From: Phoronis australis
Lineage: Eukaryota > Phoronida > Phoronidae
Assembly (NCBI GenBank): GCA_002633005.1
Contig: NMRA01000622.1
Span: 175,145 to 199,708 of the forward strand
Direction of reading: 5' to 3'
Length of the DNA: 24,564 nt
Positions 10,335 to 20,800 of this stretch are shown here, one piece after another (within the stretch, counting starts at the first letter, position 1; every line of letters starts with the position of its first letter). A program made the translations under genes and the position numbers. The notes under the pieces were generated by a model. That model saw only the letters and a list, made by a program, of their open reading frames with translations. It was not told where the DNA came from and made no database searches.

Positions 10335-10370
10335 ATGGCGGACCGGGTGTGTTCTGATCGGGTGCGAATC
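10335..10370 (+). other. Candidate short coding first exon with consensus donor
   Basis: ATG in a strong AAAATGGCGG context is followed by 12 sense codons (M-A-D-R-V-C-S-D-R-V-R-I) and then GTGAGT at 10371-10376, an excellent splice donor in phase 0. It lies 1.4 kb upstream of the BHMT start. It could be an alternative first exon of BHMT, since vertebrate BHMT has a very short coding first exon. It could also belong to another transcript, or be chance. The BHMT ATG at 11730 already supplies a full N terminus, so this exon is not needed. Confidence 0.25.
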
Positions 10371-10481
10371 GTGAGTGGTGCGTTTATTTCAACTTTATTA
10401 GATTACAGATTGTGTATTAGTTATGGGGTAGGTACTTCTTGGATCGCTATAACATCCTCTAACCATGTAATAAGGGCTAAC

Positions 10482-10787
10482 CAGTGGCGGATTTAGGGGG
10501 GGGGGCAAGGGGTCCATGCCCCCCCCTAAAATTCTACCTGATACCATTTGGCAGTTTGGCTGCGAATTGCTGAGTAGCACATGCGCGCAACCAGGGGGTG
10601 AATAAACACTGCATATATGTAGGCCCTGAAAAAACCCCGTAACCCCGTAACTTTTGTTTTAGTCAAAAAGGTCCGCAAACCCAAAGATTCGAGACCCCTG
10701 CATCGCTACCATTTAGGCACATCTGCCGAAATTCTGGCTATTCCTGTGCCCTGGCCCCCCTAATTCAAAATCCTCGATCCGCCACTG
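10482..10787. mobile_element. MITE-like element with CAGTGGCGGA termini, copy 1
   Basis: The left end CAGTGGCGGATTTAGG faces the right end TCGATCCGCCACTG, giving terminal inverted repeats around a 306-bp body. Near the left end a G-run and a C-run (10495-10528) can form an internal hairpin. Similar GGCGGATC-ended short elements are common in marine invertebrate genomes. GCTAA occurs at both edges (10476-10480 and 10787-10791), but it overlaps the terminus, so a target-site duplication is only suggestive. No transposase is encoded. Confidence 0.65.
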
Positions 10788-11054
10788 CTAAGAATGTGTG
10801 CTTCTTGGACTTTAATTATCGTTAAACGTACAGTCCTCAGCCACAAGGTAAGGCCAACTGATACTTGTTATTAACCTACTTAAACGTAGGTCACAGTCTG
10901 CACACATCACGTGCTGGGAGATTGAAACGAAACCAAATAAGAACAGGATAACAAAAATCGAGTCGGTGGTTAAATGCATGTCGTTAGCGTGAGATCGAAA
11001 CAGCGAAATGTCAATTCACTTATAGAATTAAGGAATTTGGGTGAGGTATCAGAC

Positions 11055-11211
11055 GGGGGCGGATCCAGGATTTTGAGTTTAGGGGAGCAGGGCAAAGTAT
11101 TAGGCCAGGATTTTGCCCGCCATACATTCGCACCCCCGAACTCCCAAATGGAATCTGGGGGAATTTCAAGGGGGCCATGACCCCCTTAGCCCTTCTCTAA
11201 ATCCGCCACTG
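11055..11211. mobile_element. MITE-like element with GGCGGATC termini, copy 2
   Basis: The left end GGGGCGGATCCAGGATTTT faces the right end CTAAATCCGCCACTG. Internally it shares the C-rich CCATGACCCCC type of block with copy 1. At about 157 bp it is roughly half the length of copy 1, so it is probably an internally deleted relative. It lies about 520 bp upstream of the BHMT start codon. The 68-codon frame through it is not a gene. Confidence 0.65.
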
Positions 11212-11366
11212 GGATTTATCTCATTTCACAACTTGCTGTGTTCGTGACCCCAGAAGCGTGAGGCGACTCTTAATTAGCATTCGTTCTCAACGGTGATCGT
11301 TTGCATGTAGACACAAATGACCATGTTAACGATTCACATGAAAACAATATTTGTTTTCCCTCCTCA

Positions 11367-11381
11367 AGGTCAATGGGGTCA
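11367..11381 (+). promoter_or_regulatory. DR3-type nuclear receptor half-site pair
   Basis: AGGTCA (11367-11372) and GGGTCA (11376-11381) are direct repeats spaced by 3 bp, the arrangement bound by VDR-type nuclear receptor heterodimers in animals. It lies about 350 bp upstream of the BHMT start codon. Such short motifs also occur by chance, so function is only inferred. Confidence 0.3.
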
Positions 11382-11435
11382 TTTGAGTTGAGATTTAAAG
11401 AGACATTTACGTCTTACATAACTCACAGTGCCTTG

Positions 11436-11471
11436 TGACGCAATATTACGAGGTCAGTGCATATTACGTCA
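11436..11471 (+). promoter_or_regulatory. ATF/CEBP-like and CRE-like motifs upstream of BHMT
   Basis: TGACGCAAT (11436-11444) resembles the C/EBP-ATF composite element used by ATF4. TTACGTCA (11464-11471) is a CREB/ATF-type site. They lie about 220-250 bp upstream of the predicted transcription start of BHMT, a gene of methionine metabolism. The assignment is motif-based only. Confidence 0.3.
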
Positions 11472-11682
11472 CTGAAATATGTTTTTGCAACTTTGAAACA
11501 GCTTGAATGCCATGAACACTTGATAAACATACGTTTTTGAGTATAATACACACAATTAACCTGAACAAGTAGCTTTGTCTGTAGTGTACGAGTACTTTAC
11601 TTACCCTGACATTTCAGTGACGGAAACTTTATCTTAAACCAGATTTACGCCCTTTGACCGAAGTCTAGCGCAGTAGCTGTTT

Positions 11683-11716
11683 CTATATAACATGACTCTG
11701 ATTTCGCACCGTCATT
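11683..11716 (+). promoter_or_regulatory. BHMT core promoter: TATA box and initiator
   Basis: CTATATAA (11683-11690) is followed by TCATTG (11712-11717), whose A at 11714 lies 30 bp downstream of the first T of the TATA box. This is the usual TATA-initiator spacing. It predicts a 5' UTR of only about 16 nt before the ATG at 11730. The prediction assumes no upstream spliced exon. Confidence 0.5.
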
Positions 11717-11729
11717 GTAATTCACAAGA

Positions 11730-11886
11730 ATGGCAACGAAAGAGAGCGTTGGTTCCAGGTTCTTGCAGCAACTACAAAATGGCCCGATTATCGGTGACGG
11801 TGGTTATGTTTTTGCCTTGGAAAAGCGCGGTTACGTAATGGGCGGTCCATGGACACCGGAAGCGGTACTGGAGTATCCCGATGCTG
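11730..11886 (+). CDS. BHMT: BHMT exon 1 (coding part)
   Basis: It encodes residues 1-52 plus one base, with [11 protein letters not shown] then the substrate-barrel opening [13 protein letters not shown] and GPWTPEAV. The donor is G|GTATGAG at 11887. The split codon gives Val with the first two bases of exon 2. Translating past the donor gives a 66-codon frame that ends at 11930, which is not the real protein. Confidence 0.93.
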
Positions 11887-14800
11887 GTATGAGGGCAGGC
11901 GAGAACAGTTTCTGTTCTCGTTCCATCTAGGCGTGCAAACACTTTAGAAAATTTCATCCCAACCAGCGACAGTTTAGAGAGTTTCGTTTTTATATGGTTC
12001 ATGCTTTGTTAACATAAATGGAGAAACGTTGATTGTGCGATCGAATCGCTTGCCTTAATGCAAACGTCGCTCAGGTTAAGATGACGTGACAGTTAAACAT
12101 CGTTGCATCTCCCCCGCTTTCAAGTAACTATTAATAACCAAAGTCAATGTTTATTAATATCTGTTTCTGCTTAGTGTTTTTACCTCGCACCATGACCTCG
12201 TTACGTGGTACCGTTATATTTGTAATGAAGGTCATACAAGCCAGTGGCGGCAGTGGCAGATCTGGACTTGGTTTTTGTAGCTGATTTCGTTTTCCTGGCG
12301 ACTTTTTTAATTTTTATTTTTGATCCTGTTCCGGGGAGGGGGTTAAATCTCCTGAACCTCGAGTAGATCCGAATCTGGGTCGCCGCACAAACATAACTGT
12401 TATAAGGTTATGTGGCCCTTAAAAGTCTGCGGATTTAGCCTCATATACAAAAGCTAGATATCAACTGTTTGTGATCGAAGTACACATTTCCTGAAACTAA
12501 GAAAACGCCCACATGAGAAAAACGTTTGCCTTGGGACAACAGCAATCTTCATAAAGTAGACGCAAAGAGGGATGCAGAAATGTAGGTTAGAAAAATGAGT
12601 GCGGGGCATGCAGTGCAAAATCAATTTAAACAGTCAAGCAAACCCCGTTCCGACTATAGGCTAGTTGGATGTTTGCTATTGAGCACTATGGTGTGGCCAG
12701 AATCGTTTTCTTTCCCTGTCTTTGTTCATGTGCATCATTTCAGTTCGCCAGCTTCACCGGGACTTCCTAAGGGCAGGGTCAGATGTCATTCAGGCCTTCT
12801 CCTTCTATGCTACCGGTGATAAACTAAAGAGCACGACGGGGCAAAGCCATGACGTAAGTATTGCGCGGGAAAATCAGAGAGGAACATTTACACGGGTGAG
12901 AAACAACATGACTGCCGGTCCTCTAAATCGGACTGACTCACCCAAAACAGTACCTCCGGGGATCAAATGGGACCGTCGCACCAGAAAATGGGACTGATCA
13001 CGCGCCTAAAAACATGACCGCCCCACCACAAACCAGGACCGCCGAGGACTGAACATGACCGCCGGACAATATGTAGTTATCAATGTCTTTGTATGATGCT
13101 GCTTGTGATTACGTAACCGGTCAGCTAGCTGTGTAAAGACTCGCCAAAATAAAGCTTGGTAGCACTGCGTTACTGAGCTCCGTTACATCCCCGAAATTTC
13201 CCACAGCCCGGGAATAGTTCTGCTCGTCACCTATTCGTGAAACTTATATTAACATGTAAGGCTAGCGAGCGGAGCAGGCGCATGCAAAATCTAAGAGTCA
13301 ATCAACACTCGATCACCTTGCAGGTTGCAGCCGCTTGAGTGAAAAATAATCTAATGAACGTCATTTGTTTGCCTAATGTAACAAAAAAGTCTGTCGCGCT
13401 CGTGACATGAGCACGCGCCATGTCCTAAACTCTGTCAAGCCAATACAGTTTTCAAATTCTTCGCCCCTTATAATATGTATTCGCGCATGCGGCCAAAGAA
13501 GTCGGATAGGCTGCTGCTTGAAATTGTGTCAAAAGTCAAATGTCAAAATTTCCATATAAGGTAAATGTGCCACATCTATGTCTTGCCGAACAACTAAAGG
13601 AGACGCTACGTTGCCGTGTGGTAGAAAAATTGAAGAAGTTACAAGCAGTTGATAGGTGTTTTTTTAAATTTGAAACTAACGGAAAAATGCTTTTACATCA
13701 AGAGAAATTGAAAATCTTTGCTAACAAATCGTCAAAATAACTGGCGAACATTTAGTTGACTTCTGTTTCAGAAGCCGAGAACCCCTTGAATAATGCAATT
13801 TAGTTTGTTTTCATTTTCTATGCCACTTTAACATTGGACTACATTGATATCTGGATTTATCCTCTATTAAGAAACCCCTATCATATGGAGTTGAAATCAA
13901 ATGGAAGGTTTGGGATCGTTGTTTGGAGTCTGTATTTAATTCTTTTCTTTGTGTGTCATATTATAGCATCAAATTGACAATGACGAAACCAAACACGCAA
14001 ACTGAATGTTTCCATTCCAGGTCTCTGAACTCAATGAAAAGGCGTGTGAATTGGCGCACGAGGTGGCTGATCCAGCTAATGCGTTCGTTTGCGCAGGAGT
14101 TTCGCCAACGCCCATGTACAGTGACAACACTGGAACCAAAGAAACGGTGCAAGCTGAGTTTCAGAAACAAATCGACGCCTTCCGCAATCATAACATCGAT
14201 TTTGTTTTAGCCGAGGTATGGCAATACGAATATCTCCACCCTACACCTTCAGCTGGCACAATCACCAACGCCACCATCACCACCATCAGTATTGCCACGA
14301 CCACCACAGAAACCAACATCGCTACCACCACCAGCATCCAATTGCAACCATGACTACCAATATTATCACCGCCACCATTTTTTCCACCACTACCATCACC
14401 AACATCACCACCAGCACTAAAATCACCACCACGGCTACCACCATTGCTATCATTGCCAACATCATTATCACCCCATTCACTACCATTTATACCACCATCA
14501 CCACCACGACCACCATCATCACCACTACCAACACACCACCATAACCACCACCACCATCATCACTACTATAACAGTTATCACTCAAATTAGCTATCACATC
14601 CCAAAATTCACCACTGCCATCCCAAAATTCACCACTGCCATCACCGTTAGAATCAACACCACCACCACCATGCCCAGCTCCACCGCCACCACCATCTACC
14701 ACTTCTATAACCATCGCCACCACCATCACATTTTAAGTGCGCCATTGGCATGTGCACTTTGGGTATTATATATACATCTTGTGGATTATCTGTTCGCCAT

Positions 14801-17800
14801 GAGCATTACAAATATACATTGGCCATAATATGTACGCCATCAGCATGGGTATCAGATATGTGCCGTTTGCATTTTATGTATACATATATGTGTCATGATA
14901 ATGTATACGTAAGCTATTGTGTCATTTAGCATTATATGTACTCCATGGGCATCATGTGTGAATCACCAGTAAGCTTCTGGCATTCCGATTTACAGCTTGG
15001 GGTTGAAATGTGTGTGAAATACAAGAACACGAGGGTTAGCTACTAAACAACTTTTAAGTTTTACAAAACTGTTGGCATAAACGAATTAGGCAGTATAAAT
15101 TAAGATGACACACGGAGTTGATTTGTCTTAGCCACTGCTGTTTTTAGTTTTTCGCACACATTGAAGAGATGGAATGGGCCATTGAAATTATGAGGAAATG
15201 TGGAAAACCTGTGGCGGCAACCATGAGGATTGGACCTGGTGGTGATTTGAACGGAGTATCTTCCGGGGAATGCGCAGTGCGCATGGCTAAGGCGGGTAAG
15301 TTGAGTTAGAGGGCCGTTCTCTGAGTGAAAATTAACAGTGATAATGAAAATGAAGTCGCACCGACTCTCCTGTCTTCGCTGCCCGTCAAAAGCAGAATTG
15401 TTGGAAGGTTTGCCTCATGTGGCGAGTTTTGCGCTGCGAATGCAAAAGTACACTTTCAATAGCTGTCTCGCGGCGAGAAAATTCTAGTCAAATTCCATGT
15501 TCCCATTAGGCCTATTGATACACGGAGACATCTCGCGTAGTCTCAGAAGGTCTTGCTTTTTTACTGGACTAAGACCGCAGTTTGATTTTGACGTTTTTGT
15601 CTGGGTTAATGAAAGCCCTTGTTTGCAACCTGTCTCAAGGCACCTGAAAAAAGCATAACTGACAAAAAGTACACTTTATGGGGTTTCTCAAAGACAAAGA
15701 AGTTCAACAAAGCTTTATCTTTTGCCTTGGTACGTCCACCGGGAATGAAATGCCAAAAATGGCCAAAATGGTCTTTTTTTACTCTAGATTCGAGAAATTC
15801 GGGCCAAAATATGTCATTATGAACCAGATTTTTCACAACTTCCCCTGTCTTAAGGGTTCCTAGATTCGCGCCAAGAATTCGACACTCAGCAAGGAGGTGC
15901 TCTGAAAATGGCGACACCTCCGTATCCGAGTAGACAAGAGCAGAGGCCAGATTATTAGACTCAATTTACTGAAAGAACTTCAAGGAACTAGCTGAGAACC
16001 CTTCGTGGCATTCACCTCCCACTTAGTCCACAGAACTGCCGCCAGGCCCAGTGCGCTCGTTCTTCTTCATTTTTGACCTTTCTTGTACTCCAAATATAGG
16101 TACACTGAAAACAGAAACAACTTACAGTGCAGGTAATGTTTTTAAAAATGGACCTGGAAAATCTACTGCTCACAGAGGGCGTTTTACATTTTCCTGAAAT
16201 TGATACACACCATCTCACCCCAAAACAAACTACCCGAACCTGCATTCGCCACGTTGCACGACATCATGGGGATAACTATGCTGAAAGTACGCCCTAGCTC
16301 CCAGTGCTTTCGATTAACATTTGTCTGGTTGGTTGTCCTTGAATACCATAAGCTAGACCTGTAAAACGTAGTTATTGGCGTGTGAATATGTTTGTCAATT
16401 TCAGGCGCTGAAATCGTTGGAGTCAACTGTTGTTTTGACATTGAAGCTACAATAAAGACGATTCGACTGATGAAAACTGCTTTAGAGGCGGAAGGATTGA
16501 CGCCGTTTCTAATGACCCAGCCAAGTTGCTATCATTGCCCTGAAGTTGAAAACACTCCTAATGGATACATGACGTTGCCCGAGTACCCCTTCGGTATGAT
16601 ATGTTTCTCCTTTTAGGAATTCGCAGTCATGTATTTAGCCTAAAATGTGTTTGCGAAACTGTCCCACAGTTTGGCTTGGTGGAGCTTAATGTTCGTTTAA
16701 AAAAACAGCATTGCCTTGACTCATGAACACTGACAATTCATTACATTGGCAACTGCAGTCATTGAACAATGTTTTTGTTGTCTGTGGTCGACTTCATGCA
16801 ATAGAAATTATCCTCAGAGTACAATTTATTCTGACTCCACCCTCCGTACACAGATTAGTTCAATGGTAGACATTTTAAGAACTGATAATATGTACACGAT
16901 TTATGTTTCTTTATTGACATTACAGATACCTGATTATTATGGAGATACACTTGTCTTGTTGATTTTTCCCCTGGTGTGGTATACTACACATTGAAAAACA
17001 GGGAGTCACGTTAAGGGTTTGGCAAAAGGCACGTATTTTGGTTCTTCATTCACCTCCATTGAGCAAACACCATGTCCCACTCGCTCTATAGAACACAGTC
17101 TGTGCCAATCAATCATGTTAACTCGTTGAAAGTGAATGTAAAACCATTGTGCTAGCTTTTACCCAGCCATTTATTTTCTGTTTTTCGTATATTCACTTGG
17201 TGTACATCTCACCTATGTTGTTTCACCAGCTCTGGAACCCCGCCTTTTCACGCGGTGGGACTGCCGCCGATATGCCAGGCAAGTCTATGAGCTCGGTGTT
17301 CGATACATCGGAGGATGTTGTGGCTTTGAGCCGTACCACATACGAGAAGTTGCCGAGGAGGTAAGATGCATGCTGGTATTCATGTAGTCCAACAGTTCCT
17401 TTTCGAAGTGCTGTCAACTCTCCCCTGGAGGGAAAGCGAGGCAATTAAGCGCATTACTGCATTCACCAAAGTATTTCTTTTCAATGTACTGATGATCACA
17501 TCAGCGAAGCTAAGAGAAGCGGGCCAAGCTCCGACTTCACCTACCGATGTATCCTACTGCCCTCGCCACATGAAACCTCCCCTCCCATACTTCACTTGAC
17601 GTTAGTGTGAGTTTTTACTATGCATTGACCAAAACTATTCACCTCTGTAAATGAACAAAAAATAATAAAAATATGTGGCTGTTACTGGTGGCAGTTAGTG
17701 TTCAAGGTAGTTTGTAAGGCTCCGGCTTTTTGACTCTCATTTGAACTGGGAAACTCCTGAAGATGAGTATATACATGTATGGAAAGTGTTGACCAAATTG

Positions 17801-20800
17801 ACAGTCGGGTAACGCAGGATCAAAACTTAGTTCATTGAAATCGCCATTTCTGAGTTACAACGCAGGATACAGTGGCAAAAGCTAAGGAAACTGAAATGAA
17901 ATGACTTCAAGCTATGTGTCTGTAATGGAAATCGTTTTGTTTTGAATGTTCCACTTTCGTATGAGAAGGTATCAAAAATTAGTACTTTTGTGTTTCTATG
18001 AAAATATTAAAAGTTCGATAAAACAAAATCGAAGCGGCGATAATTTAAAAAAATGTATCAGAGTTTTTGAGATTTTATAGTGAACCCTTAAATCAAGAAA
18101 AACTTGGTCAGTATTGATATCGTTATTTAGCTATGGCAGATATTGATAGACTGCCAGAAATGCTACAATAAAATCAAACGTGGTGATTGCCGATAACACG
18201 TAACAGTTGCTCCTAGCCTTTTCTTTAAAAACTCATTGGTTTTTCCTGTGGAAGTGCCTTGCTTTTAACTTGTCTAAGTTAAGACCGGAATTCGGGCTAA
18301 TTTAAGACCGAAGAAGAAAATTCAGAAAATTCGTTTCCTGAACACAAATTCGGTTTTCGGTCTTGGTCTTAACTTAGACCGAAACTAGTCGGTTTTGCCA
18401 TATGAGAGCATACGAACTTGCGCTTTCACCACCGTGTTGAATTATTTATTTTATGTCTCTGACAAACGCATAGTTTTACGTTACTATACCTGCACAGTTG
18501 GCCGTGGAAAGAGGACGGAGACCACCTGCTGCTGACAAGAACGCCCTCTTTGGAGCTCAAAACGTCAAGAGCATGTTTCCATTTGTCCAACCCAGGTGAG
18601 TTCTATTCTTTGGCAACGTTTTAAGGGTATGTTAGAGTGCGTGAAACACAATCAACCTCACCAAGTACCGTCCTGATGCCTAGTTGCCAACTGTCCTGGT
18701 TTTCGCGGTACTGTCTAGGTTTTTTGAAGGTTCGACCCGCGTCCCGTCACATCATCAAAGTGTCCCACATATTTACCTACGGCGAAATTGACATATTGTT
18801 ACTTTCCACGCGATATAGCCCAATTTTTTTCTGCTCGACTAAACACATAATGAAAAATTGTTGCGAATTTTCCGGGTGTTGCGGCGGACATTTCACCCTT
18901 GCTATTTGCCATAGACCCAGATGTCCCGCTTTGAATACGGATGTCCCTTTTTATGCGCCCATATACATGTATGGGTGCATCTCTTTCTGGGTGTCCGGGG
19001 TCCGGCGTCTTGGCGTTCGGGTGTCTGGCGTCCTCTGTTATCTCCTAAACCCCTTGCAGGATCTTACTGAAATTTTGCATTTGTGTTTCTATGCGACTGA
19101 CGACAAACGACTACGAGTTTTGGACCAAACCGAGTGCCGCTGTGCCCCCTAGTGGCAATTTTATTGTTTTACGTTTGCCTCTGTATCTTTGGAGTTCCTT
19201 GATGGATTTTCATGAAATTCGGCAAGTAGGTTTTTTATAAGGAGGCGATGATGTCATTCCATTTTCGGAAGGATTAGACGGATTTTACGCCACATTGTGG
19301 CTATTTTTGTTATTTTTAAATCCAATTTCTGGCGTCCGCCTCTGTATCTGCCGTACCGCTCGAAGGTTCATTATGAAATTTCATAGTTGTGTTCTTGATG
19401 AGAAAGCCACGGCTGACGTTGATTTTTGGACGGTCCCTCGTGGCGATTTTGTTTTTTGCGTCTGCTGCCGAATCTCCTTAACCCTTTGAAGAAGCTGTAA
19501 AATTTGAAAGGCGCGTTCCTATGGAGCCGACAACAAACGGTAACAAGTTTCGAACTTGAATACTACTTTGTCTCCTAGTGACAAAATGCTTTTTACGTTT
19601 ACCTCTGTGTCTTCGGAGTTCATTATATATTCATGAAATCAGGCAAATGGGTTTCCTTTAAGGAGACGACAACGCTTTCCCATTTTCGGACAGATTTGAT
19701 GTTTTCTGCGCAACGTCGTGGCCATTAAAAATTTTCGCATAAGTTTTTGGCGCCTGCCTCTCCATCTGCCAAACCGCTTGAAGGATCATTAGAAAATTGA
19801 CGGTTGTCTTCCTGTTGCGAAGACCCCAGCTGACGTTGATTTTCAGATGTTAATCGATTATTCTGGCGCTCTGTAGGAGCAATTTTGCTTTTTTGCATCT
19901 ATGACTGTATCTCCGTAACCCTTTGCGAAATTTGACACTTGGGCTCCTATTGAGATGGCAACAAATGCCGATCAGTTTCAGATCAATCGGACTGTAGCTA
20001 TCTACCCTAGTGACAATTGTTTTTTACGTTTGCCTCTATATTTACGAGTTCCTTGGCTTACATTCATGGAATTTGAGAAATAGTTGTGCATTACCGAGAC
20101 GACGCTACACCTGCACCTTCTCAATTCGGATGGAATTGACACATTCTGTGCTATCCATTGTCCATTTTTATGATACTAAAACACCCATAAAAGCTCACCG
20201 TTTGCGGTGCTGTCGTGGGCGCATTTCAACGCTCGACGTTGCTTTTGTTTAATCCCTGTGCCCGTCTTTTCACATTCGAATGTTGGCAACTATACATGAC
20301 GTAACATCATTGAAACATAAATAACAGCTAAGTATTATTAGTGACTTATTGTTATTCAAATGACATATGCAAAAATTTCTTTTTGAGCCTCAGAAGTGGG
20401 GCCTTCTACATCAATTTGGAGAACCCCGCCCGTTTACCACCAAGATTGGGCCTTCCTATATTAATGTAAAGGGCCTCGCTTTTCGGCCGCCTTCAGGCGG
20501 GGCCACTATATTAATACAATGGGTCCTGCTTTTGGCCGTCTTCAGATGGGGTGCCTGCATTAATGTAGGGGCACCATTTTGAAGCTCGAAATGGATTTCT
20601 TGCCTATGTCATTTTGATAAAAGTAAGTCAAAATGTCTTATTGTTACGAAGTTATTGTTAATAAAATGACTTAAGCAAAAATCCATTTTCTAGCCTCAGA
20701 AGTAGAGCTTCCTATATTAGTATAGGGAGCCCCGCTCGAAGACCACCAAGATGGGTCCTTTATATTATTAGAAAGGGCTCCGCTTTTTGGCCGGCTTCAA

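Noticed and set aside
11730-11930. Unspliced 66-codon frame as a stand-alone gene
   Set aside because: Residues 1-52 are BHMT exon 1. The remainder after GTATGAG is intron, and the BHMT sequence resumes in exon 2 at 12744.
14006-14544. Overlapping frames of 115 and 108 codons, rich in Thr, His and Ile
   Set aside because: The first reads through BHMT exon 3 past its donor into the CAC/CAT microsatellite. The second is almost entirely microsatellite translation.
14487-14729. 80-codon Gly/Val/Met-rich minus-strand frame
   Set aside because: It is the reverse strand of the same microsatellite; composition is explained by the repeat.
15606-15917. 103-codon minus-strand frame in intron 4
   Set aside because: Part of it is a dispersed repeat also found near 6303-6378; the peptide has no recognisable domain.
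18637-19152. Longest open frame (171 codons), Cys-rich
   Set aside because: It runs through a dispersed repeat and the start of a tandem array in intron 7, has no family resemblance, and begins just after the exon 7 donor.
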